Shown here in pieces: positions 1-10,300 of a DNA stretch of 64,000 bases. The notes under the pieces were generated by a model. That model did no database searches, was not told the DNA's origin, and was given only the letters and a program-made list of their open reading frames with translations. A program made the translations under genes and the position numbers. Origin of the DNA: Heterodera schachtii (lineage: Eukaryota > Nematoda > Chromadorea > Rhabditida > Heteroderidae); assembly GCA_023374025.1 (NCBI GenBank), contig SIJG01000009.1, positions 1,782,366 to 1,846,365 of the forward strand, in the 5' to 3' direction. Numbering within the stretch: position 1 is the first letter of the stretch; the number at the start of each line of letters is the position of its first letter.

Positions 1-1690
1 CCGGATTTTTAAAAAAGTTGTACTGAAAATTGTATATAAAAATGTATGAAAGTTGTTAATAAAGTTGAAAAAGTTGTCAAAAGTTATTTGAAAGTTGTAT
101 AGAAAGTTGTACAGAAAGTTGTATAAGAAGTTGGCTGGCTTCAGTGCAAAAATGTCAAGTACCAATCTTGAGTTCGGCATAATAAACGATGCCAATTCAA
201 ACGTAGGTGGTCTTTATACATCTAGCCAAGCATCCCTAATGTGCTATTTTTTCCGATTGTGCAAAAAATATGCTTAGATTCAGAGCTTTATCAAAAATGC
301 CAAGAACCGATCTTGAGTCCGGCAATTTAAACCAAGCTAATTCAAAAGTAGGTAGTCTTTATATGTATAGATAATAATTCTTAATGTGCTAGTCTTTCTT
401 CTTTCGCTTAGAACACATCCTGAATCCCTGCTTATACACCTAAGCCGGATTTTTAAAAAAGTTGTACTGAAAATTGTATATAAAAATGTATGAAAGTTGT
501 TAATAAAGTTGAAAAAGTTGTCAAAAGTTATTTGAAAGTTGTATAGAAAGTTGTACAGAAAGTTGTATAAGAAGTTGGCTGGCTTCAGTGCAAAAATGTC
601 AAGTACCAATCTTGAGTTCGGCATAATAAACCAAGCTAATTCAAAAGTAGGTAGTCTTTATATGTATAGATAATAATTCTTAATGTGCTAGTCTTTCTTC
701 TTTCGCTTAGAACACATCCTGAATCCCTGCTTATACACCTAAGCCGGATTTTTAAAAAAGTTGTACTGAAAATTGTATATAAAAATGTATGAAAGTTGTT
801 AATAAAGTTGAAAAAGTTGTCAAAAGTTATTTGAAAGTTGTATAGAAAGTTGTACAGAAAGTTGTATAAGAAGTTGGCTGGCTTCAGTGCAAAAATGTCA
901 AGTACCAATCTTGAGTTCGGCATAATAAACGATGCCAATTCAAACGTAGGTGGTCTTTATACATCTAGCCAAGCATCCCTAATGTGCTATTTTTTCCGAT
1001 TGTGCAAAAAATAAATTTGCTTAGATTCAGAGCTTTATCAAAAATGCCAAGAACCGATCTTGAGTCCGGCAATTTAAACCAAGCTAATTCAAAAGTAGGT
1101 AGTCTTTATATGTATAGATAATAATTCTTAATGTGTTAGTTTTCCAAATTTCGCTTAGAACACATCCTGAATCCCTGCTTATACACCTAAGCCGGATTTT
1201 TAAAAAAGTTGTACTGAAAATTGTATATAAAAATGTATAAAAGTTGTTAATAAAGTTGAAAAAGTTGTCAAAAGTTATTTGAAAGTTGTATAGAAAGTTG
1301 TACAGAAAGTTGTATAAGAAGTTGGCTGGCTTCAGTGCAAAAATGTCAAGTACCAATCTTGAGTTCGGCATAATAAACGATGCCAATTCAAACGTAGGTG
1401 GTCTTTATACATATAGCCAAGCATCCCTAATGTGCTATTTTTTCCGATTGTGCAAAAAATAAATTTGCTTAGATTCAGAGCTTTATCAAAAATGCCAAGA
1501 ACCGATCTTGAGTCCGGCAATTTAAACCAAGCTAATTCAAAAGTAGGTAGTCTTTATATGTATAGATAATAATTCTTAATGTGTTAGTTTTCCAAATTTC
1601 GCTTAGAACACATCCTGAATCCCTGCTTATACACCTAAGCCGGATTTCTAAAAAAGTTGTACTGAAAATTGTATATAAAAATGTATTTTT
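1..1690 (-). repeat. Higher-order satellite array, left (inverted) block
   Basis: This is a tandem array of two related unit types. A is about 299 bp and contains a run of short 'acaactttc' type subrepeats when read on the minus strand. B is about 149 bp and is an A-like unit lacking that run. From left to right the order is A, B, A, A, B, A, B and a partial A that stops near 1690. Units are nearly identical, although two A copies (around 1140 and 1590) carry a variant 'ttccaaatttcgc'. The 95-100 codon ORFs in the A units are a by-product of the repeat and differ from copy to copy only with the DNA. They show no coding signal, so they are not annotated as genes. The array continues beyond the left window edge. 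Confidence 0.93.
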
Positions 1691-1790
1691 CTCAAGAAAC
1701 CTTAGGCGGTTCTGTTGAGCTATCAAGCATCTTTTTAGCATAAATTTAAATTGAGTTATGCTTGCAAGACAAATTCGAAAAATTCGATTT
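1691..1790. other. Unique spacer between inverted satellite blocks
   Basis: This stretch of roughly 100 bp is not satellite. It lies between the minus-strand array and the plus-strand array and is AT-rich with no ORF. Satellite homology resumes at about 1791 with the motif 'aatccggcttagg'. Its inverted counterpart on the left side is at about 1635-1648. Confidence 0.7.
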
Positions 1791-3957
1791 TTTTCGCCCT
1801 GAATTTCAGAATCCGGCTTAGGGGTATACGCAGGGATTCAGGATGTGTTCTAAGCGAAAGAAGAAAGACTAGCACATTAAGAATTATTATCTATACATAT
1901 AAAGACTACCTACTTTTGAATTAGCTTGGTTTAAATTGCCGAACTCAAGATTGGTACTTGACCTTTTTGCACTGAAGCCAGCCAACTTCTTATACAACTT
2001 TCTGTACAACTTTCTATACAACTTTCAAATAACTTTTGACAACTTTTTCAACTTTATTAACAACTTTCATACATTTTTATATACAATTTTCAGTACAACT
2101 TTTTTAAAAATCCGGCTTAGGTGTATAAGCAGGGATTCAGGATGTGTTCTAAGCGAAAGAAGAAAGACTAGCACATTAAGAATTATTATCTATACATATA
2201 AAGACTACCTACTTTTGAATTAGCTTGGTTTAAATTGCCGGACTCAAGATTGGTACTTGACATTTTTGCACTGAAGCCAGCCAACTTCTTATACAACTTT
2301 CTGTACAACTTTCTATACAACTTTCAAATAACTTTTGACAACTTTTTCAACTTTATTAACAACTTTCATACATTTTTATATACAATTTTCAGTACAACTT
2401 TTTTAAAAATCCGGCTTAGGTGTATAAGCAGGGATTCAGGATGTGTTCTAAGCGAAAGAAGAAAGACTAGCACATTAAGAATTATTATCTATACATATAA
2501 AGACTACCTACTTTTGAATTAGCTTGGTTTAAATTGCTGGACTCAAGATCGGTTCTTGGCATTTTTGATAAAGCTCTGAATCTAAGCAAATTTATTTTTT
2601 GCACAATCGGAAAAAATAGCACATTAGGGATGCTTGGCTAGATGTATAAAGACCACCTACGTTTGAATTGGCATCGTTTATTATGCCGAACTCAAGATTG
2701 GTACTTGACATTTTTGCACTGAAGCCAGCCAACTTCTTATACAACTTTCTGTACAACTTTCTATACAACTTTCAAATAACTTTTGACAACTTTTTCAACT
2801 TTATTAACAACTTTCATACATTTTTATATACAATTTTCAGTACAACTTTTTTAAAAATCCGGCTTAGGTGTATAAGCAGGGATTCAGGATGTGTTCTAAG
2901 CGAAAGAAGAAAGACTAGCACATTAAGAATTATTATCTATACATATAAAGACTACCTACTTTTGAATTAGCTTGGTTTAAATTGCCGGACTCAAGATCGG
3001 TTCTTGGCATTTTTGATAAAGCTCTGAATCTAAGCAAATTTATTTTTTGCACAATCGGAAAAAATAGCACATTAGGGATGCTTGGCTAGATGTATAAAGA
3101 CCACCTACGTTTGAATTGGCATCGTTTATTATGCCGAACTCAAGATTGGTACTTGACATTTTTGCACTGAAGCCAGCCAACTTCTTATACAACTTTCTGT
3201 ACAACTTTCTATACAACTTTCAAATAACTTTTGACAACTTTTTCAACTTTATTAACAACTTTCATACATTTTTATATACAATTTTCAGTACAACTTTTTT
3301 AAAAATCCGGCTTAGGTGTATAAGCAGGGATTCAGGATGTGTTCTAAGCGAAAGAAGAAAGACTAGCACATTAAGAATTATTATCTATACATATAAAGAC
3401 TACCTACTTTTGAATTAGCTTGGTTTAAATTGCCGGACTCAAGATTGGTACTTGACATTTTTGCACTGAAGCCAGCCAACTTCTTATACAACTTTCTGTA
3501 CAACTTTCTATACAACTTTCAAATAACTTTTGACAACTTTTTCAACTTTATTAACAACTTTCATACATTTTTATATACAATTTTCAGTACAACTTTTTAA
3601 AAATCCGGCTTAGGTGTATAAGCAGGGATTCAGGATGTGTTCTAAGCGAAAGAAGAAAGACTAGCACATTAAGAATTATTATCTATACATATAAAGACTA
3701 CCTACTTTTGAATTAGCTTGGTTTAAATTGCCGGACTCAAGATCGGTTCTTGGCATTTTTGATAAAGCTCTGAATCTAAGCAAATTTATTTTTTGCACAA
3801 TCGGAAAAAATAGCACATTAGGGATGCTTGGCTAGATGTATAAAGACCACCTACGTTTGAATTGGCATCGTTTATTATGCCGAACTCAAGATTGGTACTT
3901 GAAATTTTTGCACTGAAGCCAGCCAACTTCTTATACAACTTTCTGTACAACTTTTAA
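1791..3957 (+). repeat. Higher-order satellite array, right block
   Basis: The same A (299 bp) and B (149 bp) units are now on the plus strand. The order is half-A, A, A, B, A, B, A, A, B and a truncated A that ends about 3957. A units start near 1930, 2229, 2668, 3116 and 3418, and B units lie near 2522-2668, 2970-3116 and 3718-3866. Starting from the A at 2229, the order is the mirror image of the left block. That suggests both blocks are terminal repeats of the same kind of element rather than independent satellites. The unit ORFs are repeat by-products. Confidence 0.92.
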
Positions 3958-4140
3958 AATTTAAATGAAGTGAGGACGTTATTGAATCCTTGACTCAAGA
4001 TCGGTACTTGGGATTTTTGAAAAAGCTCTGAATCTGAGCGTTTTTGTTTTTTTTTGCAAATTCGGAAACATTATTACACTAGGATTTGTTGGTTATGTGT
4101 ATAAATTTACCTATGTAAATAAACCACCGAACTCAAGATA
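3958..4140 (+). repeat. Diverged B-like satellite unit at the inner edge of the array
   Basis: This segment repeats the B-unit plan in diverged form: 'gactcaagatcggtacttgg', then 'agctctgaatctgagc', then a T-rich run and a closing 'tgtgtataaatttacctat'. Its mirror copy is at about 6240-6420. It links the satellite to the inner foldback arm, which supports the view that the satellite grew out of the terminal repeat. Confidence 0.7.
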
Positions 4141-4229
4141 TGTTCTATGTTTTATTCATAAAGCACCCAACTTTTCTCAACCCAAGTTTGGTTCATCGTC
4201 TTTACGTATTTCATATTCTGCTTGGCGTC

Positions 4230-4475
4230 CCTTTGCACCTGTCTCCCTTTAGAATTCCGTGGAGGTCCCTGCGTGCTTGCATATTTTACTTAGCGTCCTT
4301 TTACATCATTCGCTCTTTTAATTATTTTATTCATTTTTTCGACGCCCATTGCACCAGTCGCCCTTCAGAATGCCTTGGAGCTCCCTGCGTGCTTGCTTAT
4401 TTTATTTTGCGCCCTTTTACATCATTCACTCCTTTGAATTATTTTGTTTATTTTTTCGACGCCCATTCATGTTTT
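4230..4475 (+). repeat. Two tandem units of about 120 bp in the foldback arm
   Basis: Two imperfect direct copies lie at roughly 4232-4350 and 4350-4471. Each runs from 'gcacc(t/a)gtc(t/g)ccctt' through 'ctccctgcgtgcttgc' and 'ccttttacatcattc' to 'ttttttcgacgcccatt'. The mirror copies are at about 5910-6150. The 129-codon ORF spanning them has low-complexity aromatic content and follows the DNA repeat. I do not consider it coding. Confidence 0.75.
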
Positions 4476-4563
4476 GTTTTTTACCTTGGCTCCTTTCAAT
4501 GTATTTCTTTTTTACATTTGTATGTTTGAAGATATAATTATTGGTTTTATCTAAAAAAGTTTA

Positions 4564-5224
4564 ATGCCGTCAAAGGACAGAAGTAGAAATGAGTTGGAAC
4601 GTAAACGATGGCGCGGGAGTACCGATCATGTCAATGATAATGAAGTTGAAGGGGGGCCGAGTACTTCTGTGCAGACTGAAGTGCAACAAGTGGCGGAAGT
4701 TGCTACAACGCCTATGCTCAGACGCGCATTTCGTGCTAACAGTATTTCAAGTGGGGACGACAACCCACGTCGGACAAATCTGAGACTCATTAAAGTATTA
4801 ATAGCGAGCGATCTATCTTTTAATGGTAATACAAAAATTTGAGTTAAACGAACGACGCATCAAAATGGTTGAAGAACGGATGCGCAAAAACCTTGCTGAC
4901 TATGATCAACGTTCTTGGCCACCAAAAACTGCTTCGCGGAGTCGGAGACGTTCAGTTACTCTGACTGATGTACGATGTGGGGACGCTTGCACTTGTACCG
5001 CTTACGCTCAATGTCAGCAAAATGCATCATGGAGTCTGTCGGCCGCCCTTTATTTTCTCATGCTCCCCGCAAAGAAGACGCGCCCCACAGTACTGACAAA
5101 AAAAATCACCAAACTGTCCGCTGTCATAATAGTCAACCTAAAATTAAAGAAATATTTAAAAAATTTTATAAAACCAAATAAATTTGGACCCGATGGCCAG
5201 CGGATCGGGCGGCACATTTCATAA
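4564..5224 (+). pseudogene. Frameshifted coding remnant in left foldback arm
   Basis: An ORF of 92 codons starts at the ATG at 4564 and ends at 4842. A second ORF in the +1 frame overlaps it from 4823 and runs to 5224. Removing one A from the 'acaaaaattt' run near 4832 would join the two frames, giving a basic, charged N-terminal region followed by a helical stretch rich in R, E and K (around NERRIKMVEERM) and a Cys-containing segment (CGDACTC). The reading frame is lost again where the arm ends at 5028 and unrelated loop sequence begins. I do not recognise the family. By position it could be the 5' part of the transposase or accessory gene of an autonomous relative. The same frameshift is present in the right arm, so it predates the last arm homogenisation. 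Confidence 0.45.
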
Positions 5225-5352
5225 CGGTAGTTTGGTGACATCGAGTAGATGAGCGTCCCCACTTATCCTTATAATTGCTTTTTTTAAAAGGTACCGAAGA
5301 CCAAATTGCATGTTTGAATTGGTTCAAGTATGTGATCGAGGCGAGGAATGCG
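5029..5352. other. Unique loop of the foldback element
   Basis: These 324 bp are not shared between the arms. They are less AT-rich than the surroundings near 5180-5260 ('cgatggccagcggatcggg'). They may be the leftover internal region of a longer element after an internal deletion. No intact ORF is supported. Confidence 0.6.
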
Positions 5353-5817
5353 GATGCATTTTGCTGACATTGAGCGTAAGCGGTACAAGTGCAAGCGTCC
5401 CCACATCGTACATCAGTCAGAGTAACTGAACGTCTCCGACTCCGCGAAGCAGTTTTTGGTGGCCAAGAACGTTGATCATAGTCAGCAAGGTTTTTGCGCA
5501 TCCGTTCTTCAACCATTTTGATGCGTCGTTCGTTTAACTCAAATTTTTGTATTACCATTAAAAGATAGATTGCTCGCTATTAATACTTTAATGAGTCTCA
5601 GATTTGTCCGACGTGGGTTGTCGTCCCCACTTGAAATACTGTTAGCACGAAATGCGCGTCTGAGCATAGGCGTTGTAGCAACTTCCGCCACTTGTTGCAC
5701 TTCAGTCTGCACAGAAGTACTCGGCCCCCCTTCAACTTCATTATCATTGACATGATCGGTACTCCCGCGCCATCGTTTACGTTCCAACTCCTTTCTACTT
5801 CTGTCCTTTGACGGCAT
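5166..5817 (-). pseudogene. Frameshifted coding remnant in right foldback arm
   Basis: This is the inverted copy of the remnant at 4564-5224. The first ORF begins at 5817 and ends at 5539, and the second runs from 5558 to 5166. The first 92 codons differ from the left copy by only two residues visible to me (K for N near residue 9 and N for D near residue 83), and the same homopolymer frameshift is present. Past 5353 the frame enters the loop, and its C-terminus differs from that of the left copy. Function is unknown. Confidence 0.45.
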
Positions 5818-7002
5818 TAAACTTTTTTAGATAAAACCAATAATTATATCTTCAAACATACAAATGTAAAAAAGAAATACATTGAAAGGAGCCAAGGTAA
5901 AAAACAAAACATGAATGGGCGTCGAAAAAATAAACAAAATAATTCAAAGGAGTGAATGATGTAAAAGGGCGCAAAATAAAATAAGCAAGCACGCAGGGAG
6001 CTCCAAGGCATTCTGAAGGGCGACTGGTGCAATGGGCGTCGAAAAAATGAATAAAATAATTAAAAGAGCGAATGATGTAAAAGGACGCTAAGTAAAATAT
6101 GCAAGCACGCAGGGACCTCCACGGAATTCTAAAGGGAGACAGGTGCAAAGGGACGCCAAGCAGAATATGAAATACGTAAAGACGATGAACCAAACTTGGG
6201 TTGAGAAAAGTTGGGTGCTTTATGAATAAAACATAGAACATATCTTGAGTTCGGTGGTTTATTTACATAGGTAAATCTATACACATAACCAACAAATCCT
6301 AGTGTAATAATGTTTCCGAATTTGCAAAAAAAAAACAAAAACGCTCAGATTCAGAGCTTTTTCAAAAATCCCAAGTACCGATCTTGAGTCAAGGATTCAA
6401 TAACGTCCTCACTTCATTTAAATTTTAAAAGTTGTACAGAAAGTTGTATAAGAAGTTGGCTGGCTTCAGTGCAAAAATTTCAAGTACCAATCTTGAGTTC
6501 GGCATAATAAACGATGCCAATTCAAACGTAGGTGGTCTTTATACATCTAGCCAAGCATCCCTAATGTGCTATTTTTTCCGATTGTGCAAAAAATAAATTT
6601 GCTTAGATTCAGAGCTTTATCAAAAATGCCAAGAACCGATCTTGAGTCCGGCAATTTAAACCAAGCTAATTCAAAAGTAGGTAGTCTTTATATGTATAGA
6701 TAATAATTCTTAATGTGCTAGTCTTTCTTCTTTCGCTTAGAACACATCCTGAATCCCTGCTTATACACCTAAGCCGGATTTTTAAAAAAGTTGTACTGAA
6801 AATTGTATATAAAAATGTATGAAAGTTGTTAATAAAGTTGAAAAAGTTGTCAAAAGTTATTTGAAAGTTGTATAGAAAGTTGTACAGAAAGTTGTATAAG
6901 AAGTTGGCTGGCTTCAGTGCAAAAATGTCAAGTACCAATCTTGAGTCCGGCAATTTAAACCAAGCTAATTCAAAAGTAGGTAGTCTTTATATGTATAGAT
7001 AA

Positions 7003-7056
7003 CTAGCGGGTGTGTGCTTGCGTGTTTCTGCTGCTTTAAAGCGCTGCGCGCTTCTT
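7003..7056 (-). terminator. Helitron 3' terminus: CTAG plus subterminal hairpin
   Basis: On the plus strand CTAG at 7003-7006 is followed at 7039-7053 by aagcgc-tgc-gcgctt, a perfect 6-bp GC-rich stem with a 3-nt loop. Helitrons end in CTRR with a hairpin upstream. Here the hairpin is about 32 bp from the end, further than the usual 10-12 bp. CTAG is the common CTRR variant. The hairpin is thought to act as the rolling-circle replication terminator. Confidence 0.65.
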
Positions 7057-7372
7057 GAGCTTCGCTACCTAGGCTTGTGTTAGGGTCTTTGCGTCAGCCG
7101 ACATGCACTTGGTTCCACTCATGTAAAGAGCTGACACATTGCATATTTCAATGCAATGGAAACCGGAAGTGCCCTAACTCGCACATCATCCCACCTCCCT
7201 CCCTTAGTCCAGGTGGCAGTACTTTATATGCATATTTAAGTGCAGATGAGAATGGGGCGGCATCGGAACAGTACCGCACACACTGGACTATAGCTCGTTT
7301 GATTTATGCAATCGAGATCCAAGGCTTTGCACGCAATGCAGTTGGCATGCCAACCTGGCTTGGATTGCTATT
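7057..7372 (-). other. 3' untranslated part of the Helitron
   Basis: This interval lies between the RepHel stop codon and the terminal hairpin. Its composition matches the Helitron rather than the flanks. On the minus strand an AATAAA overlaps the stop codon (7372-7377 on the plus strand) and could serve as a polyadenylation signal. The plus-strand ORF across it is not supported. Confidence 0.5.
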
Positions 7373-10300
7373 TTATTGCAATTTGAGCATATTTTTGGCC
7401 ACAATGTTCAGCACTTTCGCTTGACCTTGGGCATCGATCTCCCTTTTGGGAGCATGCACACGGACATTGTTGCCGTCCGTTGCCCTTGAAAAGGCAGTAT
7501 ATAATTGACCATGGGTAAATACTTCTCTTTCCAGGTCAATGCCGACAGTGCGGATTGTTTGGCCCTGACCTTTTTGAATGGTCATAGCGAATGCAGGCTT
7601 AATTGGGAACTGCAAACGCTCGTATTTCAACCCACCAGGCGTTTTGTCCTCGAAGACATTGCGAGATCTTTCAAGGAAAAACCTCACTTGGCCACCAATA
7701 GCATTGCTATTGATTACACGACCGACAAGGCGATCATCGCCAAGTTCTTCGAGGACAATGCGTGTGCCATTGATCAGCCCTTCCCTATCACTTTTGTTGA
7801 TAAGGAGGACAACAACGCTTCCGACCTTTAGTCGCAGACAGTGGGGAGGCATCCCAGAGTCTGTGCGTCTGTTCAATGCTGCCACTTCGGACTCGATCTC
7901 ATCGATGTCCAATGGGCGATCGTCAAGAGGTTTGTCCGTGGACAAATATTCCCGCACTTGACCTGGCACATTCGCCATCATCATTTCGTTGACTTCATCG
8001 CACGTATCAATGTGCGGGGCGACTATCAAACGGTTGAGCAGCTCCTTGTCATTGCCAAGGAGTTGTTGAAAGTTTGGATAAACAAAGTTTATCAGCTCTT
8101 CTCTGCTCTTTACGATGAACTGCGGAGGAATCCAGAAGTGTTCTCCGGTCTCTCCGAGTCCAATTTGGCGGCACATTTGCAAGTAGGCTTGCTGGCCTTG
8201 GCCTAATCTCTGGTTGATAGTCAATTTCATTGTGGTGAATTGACGAAACAACGGAGAAGTTTGAAAGCAGGCCGTAACTTGTGCGGTTATGCCTTCATGA
8301 GGCACGACCGGCAGTGACTGTTTGAAGTCACCGCTGAAAATGACCGTCTTTCCTCCGAAGGGAAGGTCCTTGTACTGGGGAATTGCCATTTCTTTGCACA
8401 CACGGTCAATGACCTCAATCACCGTATTGTGAAGCATGGTGATCTCATCAATGATGATGAGTTGTGCCTCACGAATCCGTCGGGCAAAGAAGCTCTCAAG
8501 AGGAATGCTTGGAAGCTTGTCCAGCGTTACATCTCTGCCCAGTCGGAAGGTGGAATGGGCTGTCTTCCCATACGGCAGCAAAATAGCTGCACACCCAGTG
8601 GATGCCGTGGCAAGCACTTTGTGATTGTATGGGGCCTTCCGCAATCGCCTTATAATTTGGCCAAACAGAAATGTTTTCCCGGTCCCTCCGTCGCCAAATA
8701 TAAAGAATCGGCGAGGTACAGTCGCATCCCTTGGGTCTGACTGAATTGCCTTAACAACAGCATCAAAGACCGCTTGTTGGTCGGTGTTGAGAGGCGGAGG
8801 AGTGTTTTGCTGAGGCCGAGGATTTGGTTGGCCAGGCGGCAAATTCAAATCATCATCGCCAAAGAAAAACTCATTAATTGCCGCATTTGTATTTTTGGCA
8901 ATTGAATTTGGCGGGTCTGGCAGGCCAAAATGCACACAGCTTAAGTTAAAGCAGCTGTGCAGCCGCCAATCAATGTCGGCTAGGGCTTCAAGCTCTGCTG
9001 CTTGGCGTTGTGCCGGTGTGGTAATGCCTTGAGGAAAGTACATTTGGTCTTTGTACTTGTTCCACAATTCGACGGCATTACTGGGCTGGCCATAAACGAG
9101 GATGCTCATGAAGAGCCACCTCATTTGATCTGGCCATCGGGACAATGCTGCCTCAGCAAGAGTTTTGTCCCAGATTTTGTCATCCTCAAGAAGACCGTGC
9201 CTTATTGCAGCATCAGTGAAAGAGGTGCAAGGCTGACCATTTACCATTTTAAGATGGTCAGGGTCACCGGGAAAGTGGCGCATAAGTGAATATAGCGCAA
9301 ACCTTTCCGGGTCCTTCGGTGGGACAGGGACAATTCGACCAATTGGGGGCCTTTTGATGGGCTTCCTTTTGTAAAGAACCCATTTGTCCTTGTCCCATCG
9401 GAATTGTTCAGGCACTTTTTCGAAAAGCATGTCCTTGAACTTAGGATCATGCCGCCATTCATTTTGCCATTGTTTCCAATAGGCTGAGCATTGTGTTTCC
9501 GGCAGTGTGCCTTGCTGGATTTGCTGAGCTTTGCTCACCAGCTGGAAAGCCCTATATACAATGGGCTGTTGATTTGGCAAATGAATCGCCAATTTGACAA
9601 CGTGGTGCGAAAGCCGAACATATGGTGTTGAGTTAACAACGGCATATGCCTCCGTAGCACCACGGAAGTTCATTTTGGCATATTGAGCCGGCTCATCGAT
9701 ACCGATTTTGTTGCCGGACTCTTCTTTGCACTCGACATAACAATGTCCAGGACCTTTGAATGGGTATTTGAGTGCATATTTTATATTTGCCTTGTTACCG
9801 TACGCAAATAGCACATTGTGATGTACCCGGTAGCGTAATAAAACATAAGGGTTGTACGGCACGACCTGTGAGTTGTCGTATATTAAGCCGTTTACCTCTA
9901 TATTGGCACCACCATCCTGGGGTGCAGGCCGGTAATACAACGCAGGCCTGTCGGGCCGCAAAATCGTGCACTTGGAGTACGGGGCTGGGAAGCCCTTTTT
10001 ACAGCGACCGTAATATTGGTCACGAGTACCACACCAACTTTCGCTGCATCTGTGCAGCTGCAAATGCATCAATTCGCGCACTTGGCGGTGCATTTCCGCG
10101 ATGGGAGTGTCATCACCTTTTTCTGGCAAAAGTGGAATGTGAGCCCAAATGTATTGCTGAATAACATCTGGAACTGCATCCAGGTCAGTCTGGGCCACAA
10201 TGTGTGCATGCGGGCCTCCACGGCCTTGGAACTCCATGGACTCTCCTGATCCAAGGATTGTTCCAAAGAACTTTTTTTCGTAAAGTTCTTCGCGGAATTC

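Larger units (their letters stand above)
1791..7002. mobile_element. Foldback-type element with satellite-built long inverted repeats
   Basis: Positions 3381-5028 and 5353-7002 are inverted copies about 1.65 kb long. They pair almost without gaps (the sum of paired coordinates changes by only 2 over the whole arm) and show very few mismatches. The outer part of each arm is the A/B satellite and the inner part is non-satellite. The right arm is cut at 7002 by the Helitron, so the matching outer satellite is missing. Long inverted repeats made of subrepeats, plus a short unique centre, are the hallmark of foldback elements such as Drosophila FB. That family assignment is by architecture only. 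No transposase is recognisable, so this copy would be non-autonomous. Confidence 0.75.

Noticed and set aside
337..3418. Seven or more 95-100 codon ORFs of near-identical sequence as a gene family
   Set aside because: They are the satellite A unit read through. Differences follow the DNA repeat, the frame is not selectively kept, and they overlap the subrepeat run.
4140..4529. 129-aa ORF in the foldback arm as a membrane protein
   Set aside because: Its hydrophobicity comes from T-rich tandem 120-bp units, and a second overlapping frame is equally open.
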